From the NCBI GenBank assembly GCA_035578175.1, contig JAQMRL010000008.1, positions 11,218,963-11,282,962 on the forward strand: DNA of 64,000 nt. The letters are read 5' to 3'. The translations under genes and the position numbers were made by a program. How positions within the stretch are numbered: the stretch's first letter is position 1; every line of letters starts with the position of its first letter. This document shows positions 20,561 through 30,904 of the stretch, piece by piece. This DNA comes from Catonia carolina. Its lineage: Eukaryota > Arthropoda > Insecta > Hemiptera > Achilidae. Under the pieces are notes generated by a model that did no database searches, had not been told where the DNA came from, and was given only the letters and a program-made list of their open reading frames with translations.

Positions 20561-23259
20561 TATATACCCAAGGCTTCCTTATCGATTTGAGAGTACCTTT
20601 GTTCAGCTTTTGTCAACGATCGAGATGCAAAGGCGATTGGTCTATCTGTTCCGTCGCTGTGGCGGTGAGATAAAACGGCTCCCAAGCCTACTGGTGATGC
20701 GTCCGTTGCTAAGATCAGAGGTAAGTTTGGATCAAAGTGTACCAAAACGTCGTCACTACTGATAATATCCTTAATCTTCTGAAAATTCCTTTCACAAGAT
20801 AGACTCCAGTTGAACTTGTTTCCTTTTTGTAGTAGCTGGTTCAAGAGATGTAATAGTGTTGCCAAATCCTTTATAAATTTATTGTAATAATTTGCTAGGC
20901 CTAGAAAGGTTCGGAGTTCAGATATATTTTCTGGTCTTTTACATTTCAAAATACTCTGTATCTTATTATCTGACTTGTGCAGCCCTTCACTGTCGATCAT
21001 GTGACCTAAATATTCAATTTTGGACTGAAAGAACTTGCATTTTTCTCTGTTTAGCCTCAAATCATTTATCTTAAGCCGTTCAAATACTTGCTCCAGTCGA
21101 CAAAAAAGCTGCTCGCTGTTAGAACCTTGTACAATTATGTCGTCGAAGAAACATTGTACACCTTCTAAATTGTTTAATGTTTTGTCCATGAATCGTTGCC
21201 ACACCAAAGGTGCAACTTTCACTCCAAACATTAATCTGTTCACCTTAAATAACCCTTTATGGGTACTAATTGTTTGCATAACAGCACTGTCCTCATCCAT
21301 CTCCAAGTGTAAATATGCATTTCTAATATCAAGAGTACAAAATATCTTGCCACCGTGCATTTTTGCCATTATATCCTCAATTCTGGGTATGGGGTAATGT
21401 TCGTCCTTGATCACTTTGTTCAGGGTCACCTTGTAATCAGCACAAATTCTAACTGAACCATTTGGTTTGACGACTGGTACTATTGGTGTGCCCCAATCTG
21501 ACGATTCGATTCGGGTGATTATACCCAATGTCTCTAAACGTTCAAGTTCCTTCTCTACTTTTTCCTGTAATGCATAAGGCATGTGTCTCGGTTTCATGTA
21601 CACTGGCTGGGTCTTGTCATTTAATTTGAAATGACCCTTTTCATTTGGTATTTTTCCAATTCCTTCTTTGAAAATGTATTCATAACGAATCATCAATTTA
21701 TCCAGTTCTGGGATATTTTTCTTTTCATCACTTGAGGTTATTATATGTATGTCAGCTGCATCAACCTGGATCTCTCTTATCCAATCTCTTCCAAATATAG
21801 AGTCTACACATTTGTTTACTATATACAGTTTTCCGACAAAACTTTGGTCTTTGTACTGAACTTCAACAAACACCACTCCTTTTGGATTGATTATTTCACC
21901 AGTATATGTCCGTAGTTGAACATTTGTTTTGAAAATCCTTTTCGTTGAATTTAAAAGTTTGAACGTGTCATAAGATACAATACTTAGAGCTGCACCCGTG
22001 TCTAACTCCATTGACATGAGTTTCCCTTCCAATTTCACTTCAATCATAAACTTGTCATTCGATTTTGAATGAAATTGGTAAATTTCATGAGTGTTATCTT
22101 CTACACCTTCGACAGTTTCCTCTGATTGTTTTACCTCTTTGTTCGGCTTTCTCAAACATACTCGTGATAAGTGACCAAAACGTCTGCAAAAGTTACATTC
22201 AGTATTTTTGAACTTACATTGATTTGCTCTATGTGAATCATCACCACATCTATAGCATTTGTTTCTTAGTCCCTCAAAACGAGATTGTTTTGCAGATCGT
22301 TGTGTATCCACGTTGGATTTGCCTGACTTATTATCATTATTGGGCTGTCTGTTCCTGCTAGACACTTGGTGAACGTCATCTTGATTATCCTGTGTTTGTA
22401 TTATCCTACTCTCACTTTTTGCTAGTTCCAATGTAGCTGCCCTTTCGACTACATCTTTAAACGATTGTAATTGTTTATCTTGAAGCAGCTGAAGACGTAT
22501 ATCAGAGTCTTTTAGTCCCCTGACCAACTGCATGCGAAGTAGAATTTCAGATACTGATTCATGGCATTTTGTACAAGTAAACTGGCAATCCACACTGAGT
22601 TTTCTTAAAACATTTGCGTAATCTTGTACAGATTCATTATGTAGTTGAGTACGTGTCGTAAATTTGTGCTGGCGGGCCCAAATACTGGGTTTTGGTTCTA
22701 TCTGAGCCATTAATAAGTGAGTTAACTCCTCGTATGTTTTATTATGTGGGTCGTCTGGTATGCAAATATCATAAAGTTGTTCATGTATTTGTGGGGTGAT
22801 TGCTTGTAGGAATAATTCCACTTTAACTTTAGGACTTACGTTTCCCCGTATTTGGATGTAGTTTTCAAAACGCCGGGTGAAGTTTTGAAAACTTTCCTCC
22901 TGTGTATATGGTTGAAAAGAAATATTCGGTCCATTTTGAGATAATACAGAAGCAGCCATTGCAGTGGATGTATTGTACTTTTTCTTTTCTGCTTCTAGAA
23001 ATATCCATATCTCTTCATATATTCCTTCCAAATGCCATCTGACTTCAAGTTCATTTTCTATTGAATTAGTACAAAGTTCAATATTTGACTGTGTATCTTC
23101 AATTTCACTCCATATGGTTGATAGTTTGTCCGTGTAGACTGTACATATTTCATGAGAGTTTTCACATTTAGGTAATTCATCTTTTAGTTTGTTCAAGCGT
23201 AGTTCTAGTAACTTCCTTTTCTTCATATACTGTTCAATATCTTTTTTTCTCGTCGCCAT
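20548..23259 (-). CDS. LTR element 1: gag-protease-reverse transcriptase polyprotein
   Basis: 903 codons. Residues ~1-330 form gag, with a coiled N-terminal stretch and a retrotransposon-gag-like core (NFTRRFENYIQIRG). Two CCHC knuckles follow at about 335-375 (CYRCGDDSHRANQC and CNFCRRFGHLSRVC). The protease motif LDTGA has its Asp at 420. The RT spans roughly 560-780, with the catalytic pair in FFDD (704-707) instead of the commoner YxDD. RNase H begins at LILATDASPVGLGAV. Gag and pol are fused without a frameshift signal. The frame terminates prematurely at CGA-stop in RNase H because of a 1-base indel. ATG 23259-23257 abuts the 5' LTR, leaving no leader, and the ATG overlaps the primer-binding site. 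Confidence 0.92.
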   Translation of the reverse strand: MATRKKDIEQYMKKRKLLELRLNKLKDELPKCENSHEICTVYTDKLSTIWSEIEDTQSNIELCTNSIENELEVRWHLEGIYEEIWIFLEAEKKKYNTSTAMAASVLSQNGPNISFQPYTQEESFQNFTRRFENYIQIRGNVSPKVKVELFLQAITPQIHEQLYDICIPDDPHNKTYEELTHLLMAQIEPKPSIWARQHKFTTRTQLHNESVQDYANVLRKLSVDCQFTCTKCHESVSEILLRMQLVRGLKDSDIRLQLLQDKQLQSFKDVVERAATLELAKSESRIIQTQDNQDDVHQVSSRNRQPNNDNKSGKSNVDTQRSAKQSRFEGLRNKCYRCGDDSHRANQCKFKNTECNFCRRFGHLSRVCLRKPNKEVKQSEETVEGVEDNTHEIYQFHSKSNDKFMIEVKLEGKLMSMELDTGAALSIVSYDTFKLLNSTKRIFKTNVQLRTYTGEIINPKGVVFVEVQYKDQSFVGKLYIVNKCVDSIFGRDWIREIQVDAADIHIITSSDEKKNIPELDKLMIRYEYIFKEGIGKIPNEKGHFKLNDKTQPVYMKPRHMPYALQEKVEKELERLETLGIITRIESSDWGTPIVPVVKPNGSVRICADYKVTLNKVIKDEHYPIPRIEDIMAKMHGGKIFCTLDIRNAYLHLEMDEDSAVMQTISTHKGLFKVNRLMFGVKVAPLVWQRFMDKTLNNLEGVQCFFDDIIVQGSNSEQLFCRLEQVFERLKINDLRLNREKCKFFQSKIEYLGHMIDSEGLHKSDNKIQSILKCKRPENISELRTFLGLANYYNKFIKDLATLLHLLNQLLQKGNKFNWSLSCERNFQKIKDIISSDDVLVHFDPNLPLILATDASPVGLGAVLSHRHSDGTDRPIAFASRSLTKAEQRYSQIDKEALGIYCGA
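23240..23259 (-). other. Primer-binding site of LTR element 1, overlapping the gag start
   Basis: In element orientation the first bases after the LTR are A then TGGCGACGAG. TGGCGACGAG is the complement of a tRNA 3' end CTCGTCGCCA, which matches the acceptor stem plus CCA of tRNA-Ser(GCT) as I recall it. The ATG of gag uses the A plus TG of TGG, so the site codes for the first residues M-A-T-R. Confidence 0.65.
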
Positions 23260-23411
23260 TGTAATTTTGGAAATAAATTACATATCAAATAAGAATAGAA
23301 GTAGTATTATTTTATTCTTTTAACTCTACATATAAACAAAAAACAAAACTCAGAATACACAACAATAACAACTTGAAAAACCCATGACTTAAATCAAATC
23401 ATATGTTAACA
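23260..23411 (-). repeat. LTR element 1, 5' LTR
   Basis: 152 bp, near-identical to 19024-19174. The gag ATG is the first codon after its end. It must supply promoter and terminator functions, but at this size no clear TATA box is evident. Confidence 0.92.
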
Positions 23412-23545
23412 CACCTGTACCACTCCTGTTGTTAAATGCTTTAGTCATATAATTGGCTGGCTATCTGATAAGAAACACAACTATTTTTTGTAACTCTAGA
23501 ACTAGCAGATTGAGTGTAAATAATTTAACACTCCACCTGTCTACT
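23412..23545 (-). repeat. Target duplication CACC and second half of the split repeat C copy
   Basis: CACC at 23412-23415 repeats the left flank. Then minus-strand repeat C continues: AAATGCTTTAGTCATATAATTGGCTGGC, AGAAACACAACTATTTTTTG, TTGAGTGTAAATAATTT. Confidence 0.8.
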
Positions 23546-24325
23546 ATTTGGAAAATTTAAAATTATTTTTGATAAATTTACTCTCATGTCAATCAAAATT
23601 TTAGCCAGCCTAACTCGTTTAAAAATTGCCTGAAGTCTTGAAAATTCTAGTTCTTCCAACGTGTAAACGTCAAATAAGAATCTTACAAAGCATTAGTAAA
23701 ACAATCCTAATAAATTTCAATGAGATATTTGAAATATTTTGTCTTTTAAAATCGTAACACTAAAATAGTTAACAAACATTTACACACTTTCCAAACAAAA
23801 TCATTTAAGAACATAACATTTCACACCTGATTTTTACGTAAACATTGTAATCGTTTTCAAAACAAAAGTTGAAACTAAATAAATACGAATAAAGAAAAGA
23901 AATGGAAGAAAAATAAACATAGAGCTAAAGGAATCGTAATATTTAAACTATCATTTAAGAACTAAATCCTTTTTTAAAAAAGAAATTCAAAACCAAACAT
24001 AATTAAATTTTAAGTAGAATGTTTTCACAAATAAACTTTTTTGTGCTTAAAATAAAACAGTTGCAACATACTTAAGGAAATAAAGTAAAAACAAAGTAAA
24101 GAAAGCTATAACAGGTGTTCTAAACATCGATATTTAAAAATTTGTCCGTACGTTGTTTCTCTTGTAAAGTGTTTACCGATTTATTCTATGAAAATATTGT
24201 TCTAGAATATTACTGAAATGATTCTTGGGCGTTTGTCTTGTGTATCAATTATTAGGCTTAATTAGGTTATAAAGGTATAGCTAAAATTCGCCATTTTGGT
24301 TTATTGTGGGGGTGCGGGTAAATAT
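23546..24325. other. AT-rich interval with no gene recognised
   Basis: No supported frame, RNA gene or named repeat. Confidence 0.4.
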
Positions 24326-24326
24326 T

Positions 24327-25289
24327 TTTTACTTTCTCTTGCCTAAATGAATATATAGGAAGGAAAGTACTTATTGTTTTCATGTCGATTTTTCGAAATC
24401 GAGTTTTCACCGGATCTATACGTTTTCAGACCCCCTGAACCCAAAAAACATGTTTTAGCGATTGGTCTGTGTGTGTGTGTGTCTGTGTGTGTGTGTGTGT
24501 GTGTGTGTATACAAAATATCTCAAGAACGGAACATCGTACGAACTTGAAACTTAAAACTTAAGTTACATACCCTTACCGAACCCGACACGAACATTTTCA
24601 TCAAAATCGGTCAACCGGAAGTAGTAGTTTATTCGTGTAATTTTTCACTTTTTTGCGATTTTCTCAAAAACTGGTCCTACGATTTTTTTTAAAATCGCCT
24701 GGTTTACTCATTTTTTTATTCTCTACAAGATAGGGTAGGCGTCATGTGTGCTGAAATTCTTGGTGAGGGTGTTTTCTCGTAAAAACGTTGTTTTTTTAAG
24801 ATTACGGCTTTAATATGCATTTTAGCGCAAAACTTTATATAATAAAAATTGTAGAGATTTTAAAATCCTACAACTTTTATTTCAAACAATTTTTTGTATG
24901 TCGCTTAGTTTAGCAGTAAATTGCGATTTTCTGTTTTTTTTCTCACGAAAATGTGTGAAAAATTGATTTTTTTTAAGATTTTGGCCTTAGTATGCATTTA
25001 ACGACAAAAGTGTTTATAATTAAATTTATAGAAAATTAAAAGATCTACAACTTTTATTTAAAGCATTTTTCTCTACAGAGCCTAGTTTAGAGAGAAAGAG
25101 TGATTTTCCGTATTTCTAAGCCAAACTGAGGTTGATTTTCATTTTGCGTATTTCACTCATGATTAAAATTAGGTTATGTTTATTGAGGTTAGTTTTTTGT
25201 TTATTTCTAATGTTTTATTACTAATGTTAGGTTATATTGTTAAATATTTGCATTGGCAAGAGAAAGTTTTGTGAGTGTTTCACACCAGA
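24327..25289 (-). mobile_element. Family A repeat, full length reference copy
   Basis: Shows all family features: ACTTTCTCTTGCC at 24331-24343 with a hairpin partner ATATATAGGAAGGAAAGT, a (TG)n tract at about 24467-24509, the internal inverted pair around GTAGAGATTTTAAAATCCTAC, GGCAAGAGAAAGT at 25255-25267, and the short hairpin GTGAGTGTTTCAC before CAGA. Reading the minus strand, the element begins TCTGGTG. No target duplication is visible; both flanks are T-rich. Confidence 0.9.
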
Positions 25290-26140
25290 TTTTTGAACCT
25301 AGAATACTTTTTAAATGCTATTACAAATACTTTTTTGAGCTGAAAAGTTAATTGCTTCTGAATATCAGTAAAAAAAAAACTTAAGGTAGACTACCCCCTT
25401 AATGAGGAATGTGAATTTCAGTGAATTTCCAACTGAAATCAGAGTGGCTTCCCCGTAATATAAAAGTACCAAAAAATTAGTTCACTTGCATTACAAAGGA
25501 TAAATTTAAAATAATGAATAAATATTTTAAAAGTGCAAAGCAGATAAATTTTCTTAAGAAATAACACAAGTAGAAATTATAAAAATGGTAATGAAAAGCT
25601 ACTTTGATTCTTTAAATTGAGATTAGAGAAGGGAATTTTAAATCGATGGTGGTTATACGATACGAACTTTTCCAATTTTCTCTTTGAGGAAATTCTATGC
25701 ACCAATGATGAAAGGAAGAAAAACAGTTTTCCATTTGGAATACTAATATTGTTAACGAAAATATTCCAAACAAAAGTAATTCCATATTTTATTACAAAAT
25801 ATATGTATTAAAAACTTATTAGAATCAATAAAATTTCATAAAAACTAACTTCAATTATAGATTTTATTTAAAAATATATTGAAATTAGATCAAATTTAAA
25901 ATTAAGTCAATTGAATTAAACTAAGGAACTGAAATTCGGATTATCCCATAACTAGATACTAATTTCTTCGTGAGAGTTTCTCAAGATCCGTGATAACTAT
26001 ACACATTTTTCATGTGAAATTTTCTTCACTCTTTATTAATTTACTATTTTATTTATAATAAAAGTACATGACAAATGATCGTGAAAAATTACATGCATAA
26101 AAGAAGGAAATTATCCGTTAATTACTTTCGATCAGTTTTA
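25290..26140. other. AT-rich interval with no gene recognised
   Basis: Frame 25617-25811 shows no family features. No named repeat seen. Confidence 0.4.
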
Positions 26141-26577
26141 CTTTTACTAGCCATATAGAGAAGGAAAGTATTGTTTTCATGTCGATATTTGAAATCGAAT
26201 TTTTAACGAAAATACGCGTTTTCAGGCCCTCTGGACACAAAAGAAACATGTTTTTACTGATTGGTGTGCGTGTTGGTATGAAAAATATCCCAAGAACGGA
26301 ATAACGTAAGAAGTTGAAACTGGAACTTGCGTTTCCAAGTTTCGGTCTACCGAAAGTAGTAATAAAGTAGTAATCGGTCTACCGATTCAGTAGTAACCGA
26401 AAGTAGTAATTCGGTAGTAGTATTATCCAAAGTAGTATTATTATATTATATACATTACTATTATATTTTAGTATTATTATTATTACTACCGAAAGTAGTA
26501 ATTCGGTAGTAGTATTATCCGAAAGACGTATTTTGGTAGAAACCGAAAGTAGAAATTCGGTAGTACTCCCGTGTTTT

Positions 26578-27527
26578 GGCAAAAGGATGTATGTGAAAAA
26601 ATCTTTTAATTAATACTTTTACGATTAATACTTTTTACTTTAGTAAACTGTGTTGTTAAAATAGTTTTAGTCAATGGTAAAATGGGTTAAATGGCTTATG
26701 CTTCTTTTTGGTATGTTTTATAATCATTTGCATTTAGAGAAAGGCACACGGCAGACGGATGTATACGCAAATAATACCTTTTGCCTATGAAATGCTGAAA
26801 ATTAACTATCCAAAAAAAACATAGAAAAAGGTGTATACCATATTTTACATTATGTTTACTGCTGCTCGTGAACAGTCATTTTATAAGGCAAAAAGGTGTA
26901 TGAACTTAATACACCGTTTTGCCGCTCATACACAATGAGATTTTGTTTTGGTGTTAGTTTCAGATTATGTCCAACCTTAGGCTGTATATTCATACATTTA
27001 CATACATACATTTTTTAACTGTAGCCTTAAACATTTAGAGCAAAAACTCAATAATCGAAGTTGTAGTAAATTAAAAGACCTATAATTTTGTTTTAAAATT
27101 TATTTAACTGTTTCAAGTTGCATCATTTGTATATTCATACAGCCTAAAGTAATCTATTCATGCTATTCTATTCTTCTATTCTTGCTAAGGCAAAAAGGGG
27201 TAAATGGACTTTACAGCTTATTGCCAATATAGACTGCGTTTGATGCAATTAATGAAATGGCTGTACACAGTGGGTACACCTTTCTGCCAGTTTCACTTAT
27301 TTTTTTTGGAATTTTTCCCATTAAGGCAAAATGGTTTAAATGAATTTTTAGGGTTTTAACAAGTTTTTTACAAATTTTTGACTATGGAGTCATGAAAAGA
27401 ACAATAAAAAATATAACCATACATACAGTACTCAATTAGAAAGTCATTTACAAAAAAAAAACGGCCGCAATTTAAACTTTGAATACAATTTCTGAAAAGT
27501 TGTGTTTTTGGGATACACCTTTTTGCC
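26578..27527. mobile_element. Candidate foldback/MITE-like insertion with GGCAAAAAGGTGTA motifs
   Basis: The segment starts GGCAAAAGGATGTAT and ends ATACACCTTTTTGCC, an imperfect terminal inverted repeat of ~15 bp, with T-rich flanks (GTTTT on the left, TTTTT on the right). The same motif recurs inside in both orientations (about 26825, 26898, 26923, 27185, 27281, 27325), as subterminal transposase-binding repeats do. No transposase frame exists, so it would be non-autonomous. It carries a block (about 26977-27148) flanked by inverted TTAGGCTGTAT/ATACAGCCTAA that contains family A-like sequence. Confidence 0.5.
27013..27125. repeat. ~110-bp duplicate of the segment at 27910-28017
   Basis: Both copies share CTGTAGCCTTAA...CATTTAGAGCAAAAAC, AATCGAAGTTGTAGTAAATT and TTTCAAGTTGCATCA with very few differences, far closer than other family A copies are to one another. 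One lies inside the 26578-27527 insertion and the other in its host repeat. Confidence 0.75.
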
Positions 27528-28019
27528 TTTTTAGGGGAGAGTAGTATTATCCAAAGTAGTATTATTATATTATATAAATTACTACTATATTGTAATAGTA
27601 TTATCATTATATAGTATATATATACATTGCTACCGAAAGTAGTAATTCGGTAGTAGTAATATCCGAAAGTAGTATTTCGGTAGTAACCGAAAGTAGTAAT
27701 CGGTCTACCGAAAGTAGTTTATTCGTGAACTTATTCACTTTTTCGAAAAACACTTATTAAATATTTCTTAAAAATTAGCTTCTAAGATTTAATTTAAAAT
27801 CGTCTCATTTATTGCAATTTTTGTGCTTTACAAAATCTAGAATAACAGGCATGTCTGCTGAAATTTAAAGAGGCTATTATCTCGTGGTAAAAATTGTTTT
27901 ATTTTTTAACTGTAGCCTTAATAAACATTTAGAGCAAAAACTCAATAATCGAAGTTGTAGTAAATTAAAAGACCTATAATTTTGTTTTAAAATTTATTTA
28001 ACTGTTTCAAGTTGCATCA

Positions 28020-28165
28020 AGTCTTGGTCGTTAGCGACTACGGTGGATTACGTAACATTTACTGTCGGATTTGACATGTGAAAATTTCCAGACCCTGGCC
28101 GGGAATCGAACCCGGGACCTCTGCGTGCGGGGCATGGCGCTAACCACTACGCTACGGAGGCGGCC
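28020..28165 (-). repeat. SINE-V (tRNA-headed), minus strand
   Basis: On the minus strand the head reads GGCCGCCTCCGTAGCGTAGTGG (box A-like TAGCGTAGTGG), then GGTCCCGGGTTCGATTCCCGG (box B GGTTCGATTCC), GGGTCTGGAAATTTTCACATG. The first bases do not pair with sequence after the T-arm, so this is a SINE head and not a functional tRNA gene. Related heads are at 51532 and 51235. Confidence 0.75.
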
Positions 28166-28321
28166 ACATATAAATTTCATTTGTAGGATTTTTTCCTACT
28201 TAGCTTAGCGCCAATTATTAATTTTCTCTATTTTATCGTTGAAATCGGAAAATAATGGGATTTTTAAACTATGCGGCCTTAGTATGCAATTTACAACAAA
28301 AATGTAATACGAGATCAAAGT

Positions 28322-28437
28322 TGTTGTTGTTTAGGTCAACAGCCGAAAGGCTGGTTTGAACCTCTAGAGGTTTTACTAAGTAAAACGAGGAGTTAGGTGG
28401 TTTACCATTGCCTTCTTCACAGATTAAAGTGATAGAA
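28322..28437 (-). repeat. Repeat C fragment (3' end), minus strand
   Basis: GTTGTTGTTTAGGTCAACAG, CCGAAAGGCTGGTTTGAACC, AAAACGAGGAGTTAGGTGG, then truncated. Confidence 0.75.
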
Positions 28438-28607
28438 AATTAAAAAACTAACCACTTTAATTTTTTAAATTTTCTCTAAAGAGTTTAGTTTACCAAGAGA
28501 GTTTTGTTTAGAGATGAGTTCATAATTTACTACGAGAGAGAGAGAGAGGGGGGAGAGAGTGTTCAGTGATTTTCCGTATTTACAACAGAGGTTGATTTTT
28601 TATAAGT

Positions 28608-29030
28608 TTTTGTTGTTTAGGTCATTAGCCGAAAGGCTGGTTTGAACCCCTAGAGGCTTTACTAAGTAATAAGAGGATTGAGATGGATTGTTTTTTTGAC
28701 TGGAAAAATATGCTTACCAGCATGCCTTGCCTTTTAAGTATCTACTTTCCAACCTGCAAAACTTGCATGAAAAGTTTGAAAATTTGCATGAAGTTGTCAT
28801 TTAATGGCAACTTCACTCATTCACTACAGGGTCTGGCTGTTTAATAAATTTCATTACTGTCAGAGGAGATTTTGACTAGTGTCTTTTACATCTCTACCTC
28901 TACTGTTCTTAAATCCTTCAGTCATATAATTGGCTGACCATGTAATAAGATACACAACTTTTTTTGTAGCCCTGAAATTAGCAGATCGAGTGCAAACAAT
29001 TTAATCCCCTTGCCAGTTATGGGTACTAAA
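28608..29030 (-). repeat. Repeat C, minus strand, near full length
   Basis: GTTGTTTAGGTCATTAGCCG through TTCACTACAGGGTCTGGCTG, TCAGTCATATAATTGGCTGACC to AGATCGAGTGCAAACAATTTAA. It has a partial internal repetition around GCATGAAAAGTTTGAAAATTTGCATGAAG (28765-28795). Confidence 0.75.
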
Positions 29031-29124
29031 ATGGAATATTGTAATAAATAACTCAAAAATCTTTAGAAATATCCCTTATGGCAATCAAATTTGAAGCTAC
29101 GGGAATTTTTAACGCTGTAGAAGA

Positions 29125-29365
29125 AGTAGAGGTTGAAAACACAATAGTTCATCACAGGATCTGTCTGTGTAATTATATTCATTACTCTGAGAGGAGATAA
29201 CTGTTACTAGTGTCTTTTACACCTCTACCTCTATTGTCTTAAATGCTTCAGTAATATAAGTCTGACCATGTGAACTATTGTCTGACCATAAAAAACAGAA
29301 ATATTTTTTGTAGCCCTGTAACAGCAAATCGAGTGCAAATAACTTTACACTTCACCTTTCTTTTG
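29125..29365 (-). repeat. Repeat C fragment, minus strand
   Basis: GTTCATCACAGGATCTGTCTG, GAGAGGAGATAACTGTTACTAGTG, CTACCTCTATTGTCTTAAATGC, ending CGAGTGCAAATAACTTTACAC. Only the body is present. Confidence 0.65.
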
Positions 29366-30900
29366 TGGGAAATTTTATAAGTTATAAAGGAAATAAGTAC
29401 ATTGGATGCCTCCGTTTTAGCCTTCGTATTGTAGAACTGATGTTCAATAAATTGATTTCCAAATCATTTTTAAGATATCTAAGCTGTTTCTTGTATGTCA
29501 TACTAAAATTTGAAATTTCTTCTTTAACTATTGAGATATAGAGAGCATTGAATCAAGGATTTTTTTCTTATGTCGTTGGGATCTTTATGAATGAGATTAT
29601 TTGTCATGTATCAGGGCACAGCCCTTTTATCTACACCATAGCAACCATTTTTTATCTTTATATATCTTATAAATATGGTTCCTTCCCATTGTCCTGATCC
29701 AAATTTTCTTTGATTATAAAACAAAATTTAGAAGCTGTCACTACCCTTCTTTGTGTCGTCACTCTGCTCATTAACTCCCTTCAGTAGTTCCCCCCGTTAC
29801 TCAGTACTACATTTGGTGTAGAATACATAATACATTTGGTATGCATACACAATACATTTGGTGTGATGAAAAAGTTACTTTGTACTTGTGCTTTTCTTAA
29901 ACCTCTATCCTTTATCCTCCTATTTACATATCTCGTCCAACCACCGAGATCAGTAGGTACTTCCGATCTGAAGATTGAAAGGTCTTTGAGTAGTTAACTT
30001 TTCGGCTCCATTACAGTAGAACCTCTCGGGTCAAGAAACATTATGAGAGTGGTGGGATTTAACTGGATACAATACGGAAGAAACAGATTCACTGAGACAT
30101 CTGAAGCTTACGTGCAATGTAGGAAAAATGAGTTACATAAAAAAAATCAATAATTCTAAATATAACAAACAAAAGTAACGTAGATAAAATAACGAATATA
30201 TTTTTAAAGTAAGTAAAGAATATAAATTTTGTACAAAATTGTTTAGATCTGAAACCGGATTATATAATTTTATATAGATTTCAAACTAACCGACTGAACA
30301 TAAAATTTAAATGACAGAATAAATAAACTATAAAAACTAAATTTCAAAATTATGATTTATAGAAATAATAATAAATAAATTGGAGCCAAAATAAGGTTAT
30401 TCAATTCACGTATCTAATAATAAATAAACGAAAACATAAATAAAAATGAAATGAGCAATAAACGAATGAAGCCTGTCTCAAAACGACTGTTTGAAATTTC
30501 AAAACAAAAGATTGAAACTACACACCGTTTCAATTCACCAACTACCCCTTCTAACTTTTCCTCTCACCCCCCTAAACTACAATACTCCTCATTCAATTTA
30601 TTACACGGGATTTTATTCGTTTGAAAAATTGTTTCATACGTTTTCTTTTTATTAAAAGGTAATATTACTGTTTGAAAACTTTCCATTTATACGGACTTGA
30701 CATCTGTTTTTTATATCATTCTCTGTATTTATGATTTTTCAGTATTTTATTCTATTAACATTAATATTTTTATTGGAAGACATTCCAGAGGGTTTTATGT
30801 AATATCAAAACTGGTACCAACTTGTTGATTTTGTAAAAGTAGCCTATATTGTTGTGAATTTTCTATAACTTTTATAGGTATTCAATAAATGTATTTTCTT
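29366..30900. other. Interval with no gene recognised
   Basis: About 1.5 kb of mostly AT-rich DNA. No frame with family features, no RNA gene and no copy of the named repeats was seen. Confidence 0.4.
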
Positions 30901-30904
30901 GTCC

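Larger units (their letters stand above)
19024..23411 (-). mobile_element. LTR element 1: Ty3/gypsy (mag-like) retrotransposon
   Basis: A compact element of ~4.4 kb with 151/152-bp LTRs, CACC target duplication, a purine-rich tract before the 3' LTR, a primer-binding site at the 5' LTR and one continuous gag-pol coding line. Order of domains: gag, two CCHC knuckles, DTG protease, RT, RNase H, HHCC/DDE integrase, which is the Ty3/gypsy order. The LTRs differ by only one substitution and one 1-base indel, so the insertion is recent, although the coding line has one frameshift near 20555 and one in-frame TGA near 19757. Very short LTRs and a Ser-tRNA-like primer site recall the mag group; that placement is from memory. 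Confidence 0.93.
26141..28610 (-). mobile_element. Old family A copy, rearranged and invaded
   Basis: Begins TTTTACTTTTACTAGCC and the CATGTCGATATTTGAAATCG block, but where the TCGGTCTACCG segment should be there is a cluster of ACCGAAAGTAGTAAT and TTCGGTAGTAGTA units (26330-26575 and again 27540-27725). Interior blocks reappear at 27790-28020 and 28170-28610. Three insertions interrupt it: the segment 26578-27527, a SINE-V at 28020-28165, and a truncated repeat C at 28322-28437. Confidence 0.65.

Noticed and set aside
25617..25811. 64-codon plus frame in a repeat-free interval
   Set aside because: No recognisable domain, start context or neighbouring signals; retained only as unannotated.
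28085..28165. Possible tRNA gene (box A and box B present); likewise at 51532-51600 and 35637-35728
   Set aside because: The first seven bases do not pair with sequence after the T arm, and the homology continues into repeated tails. These are SINE heads.
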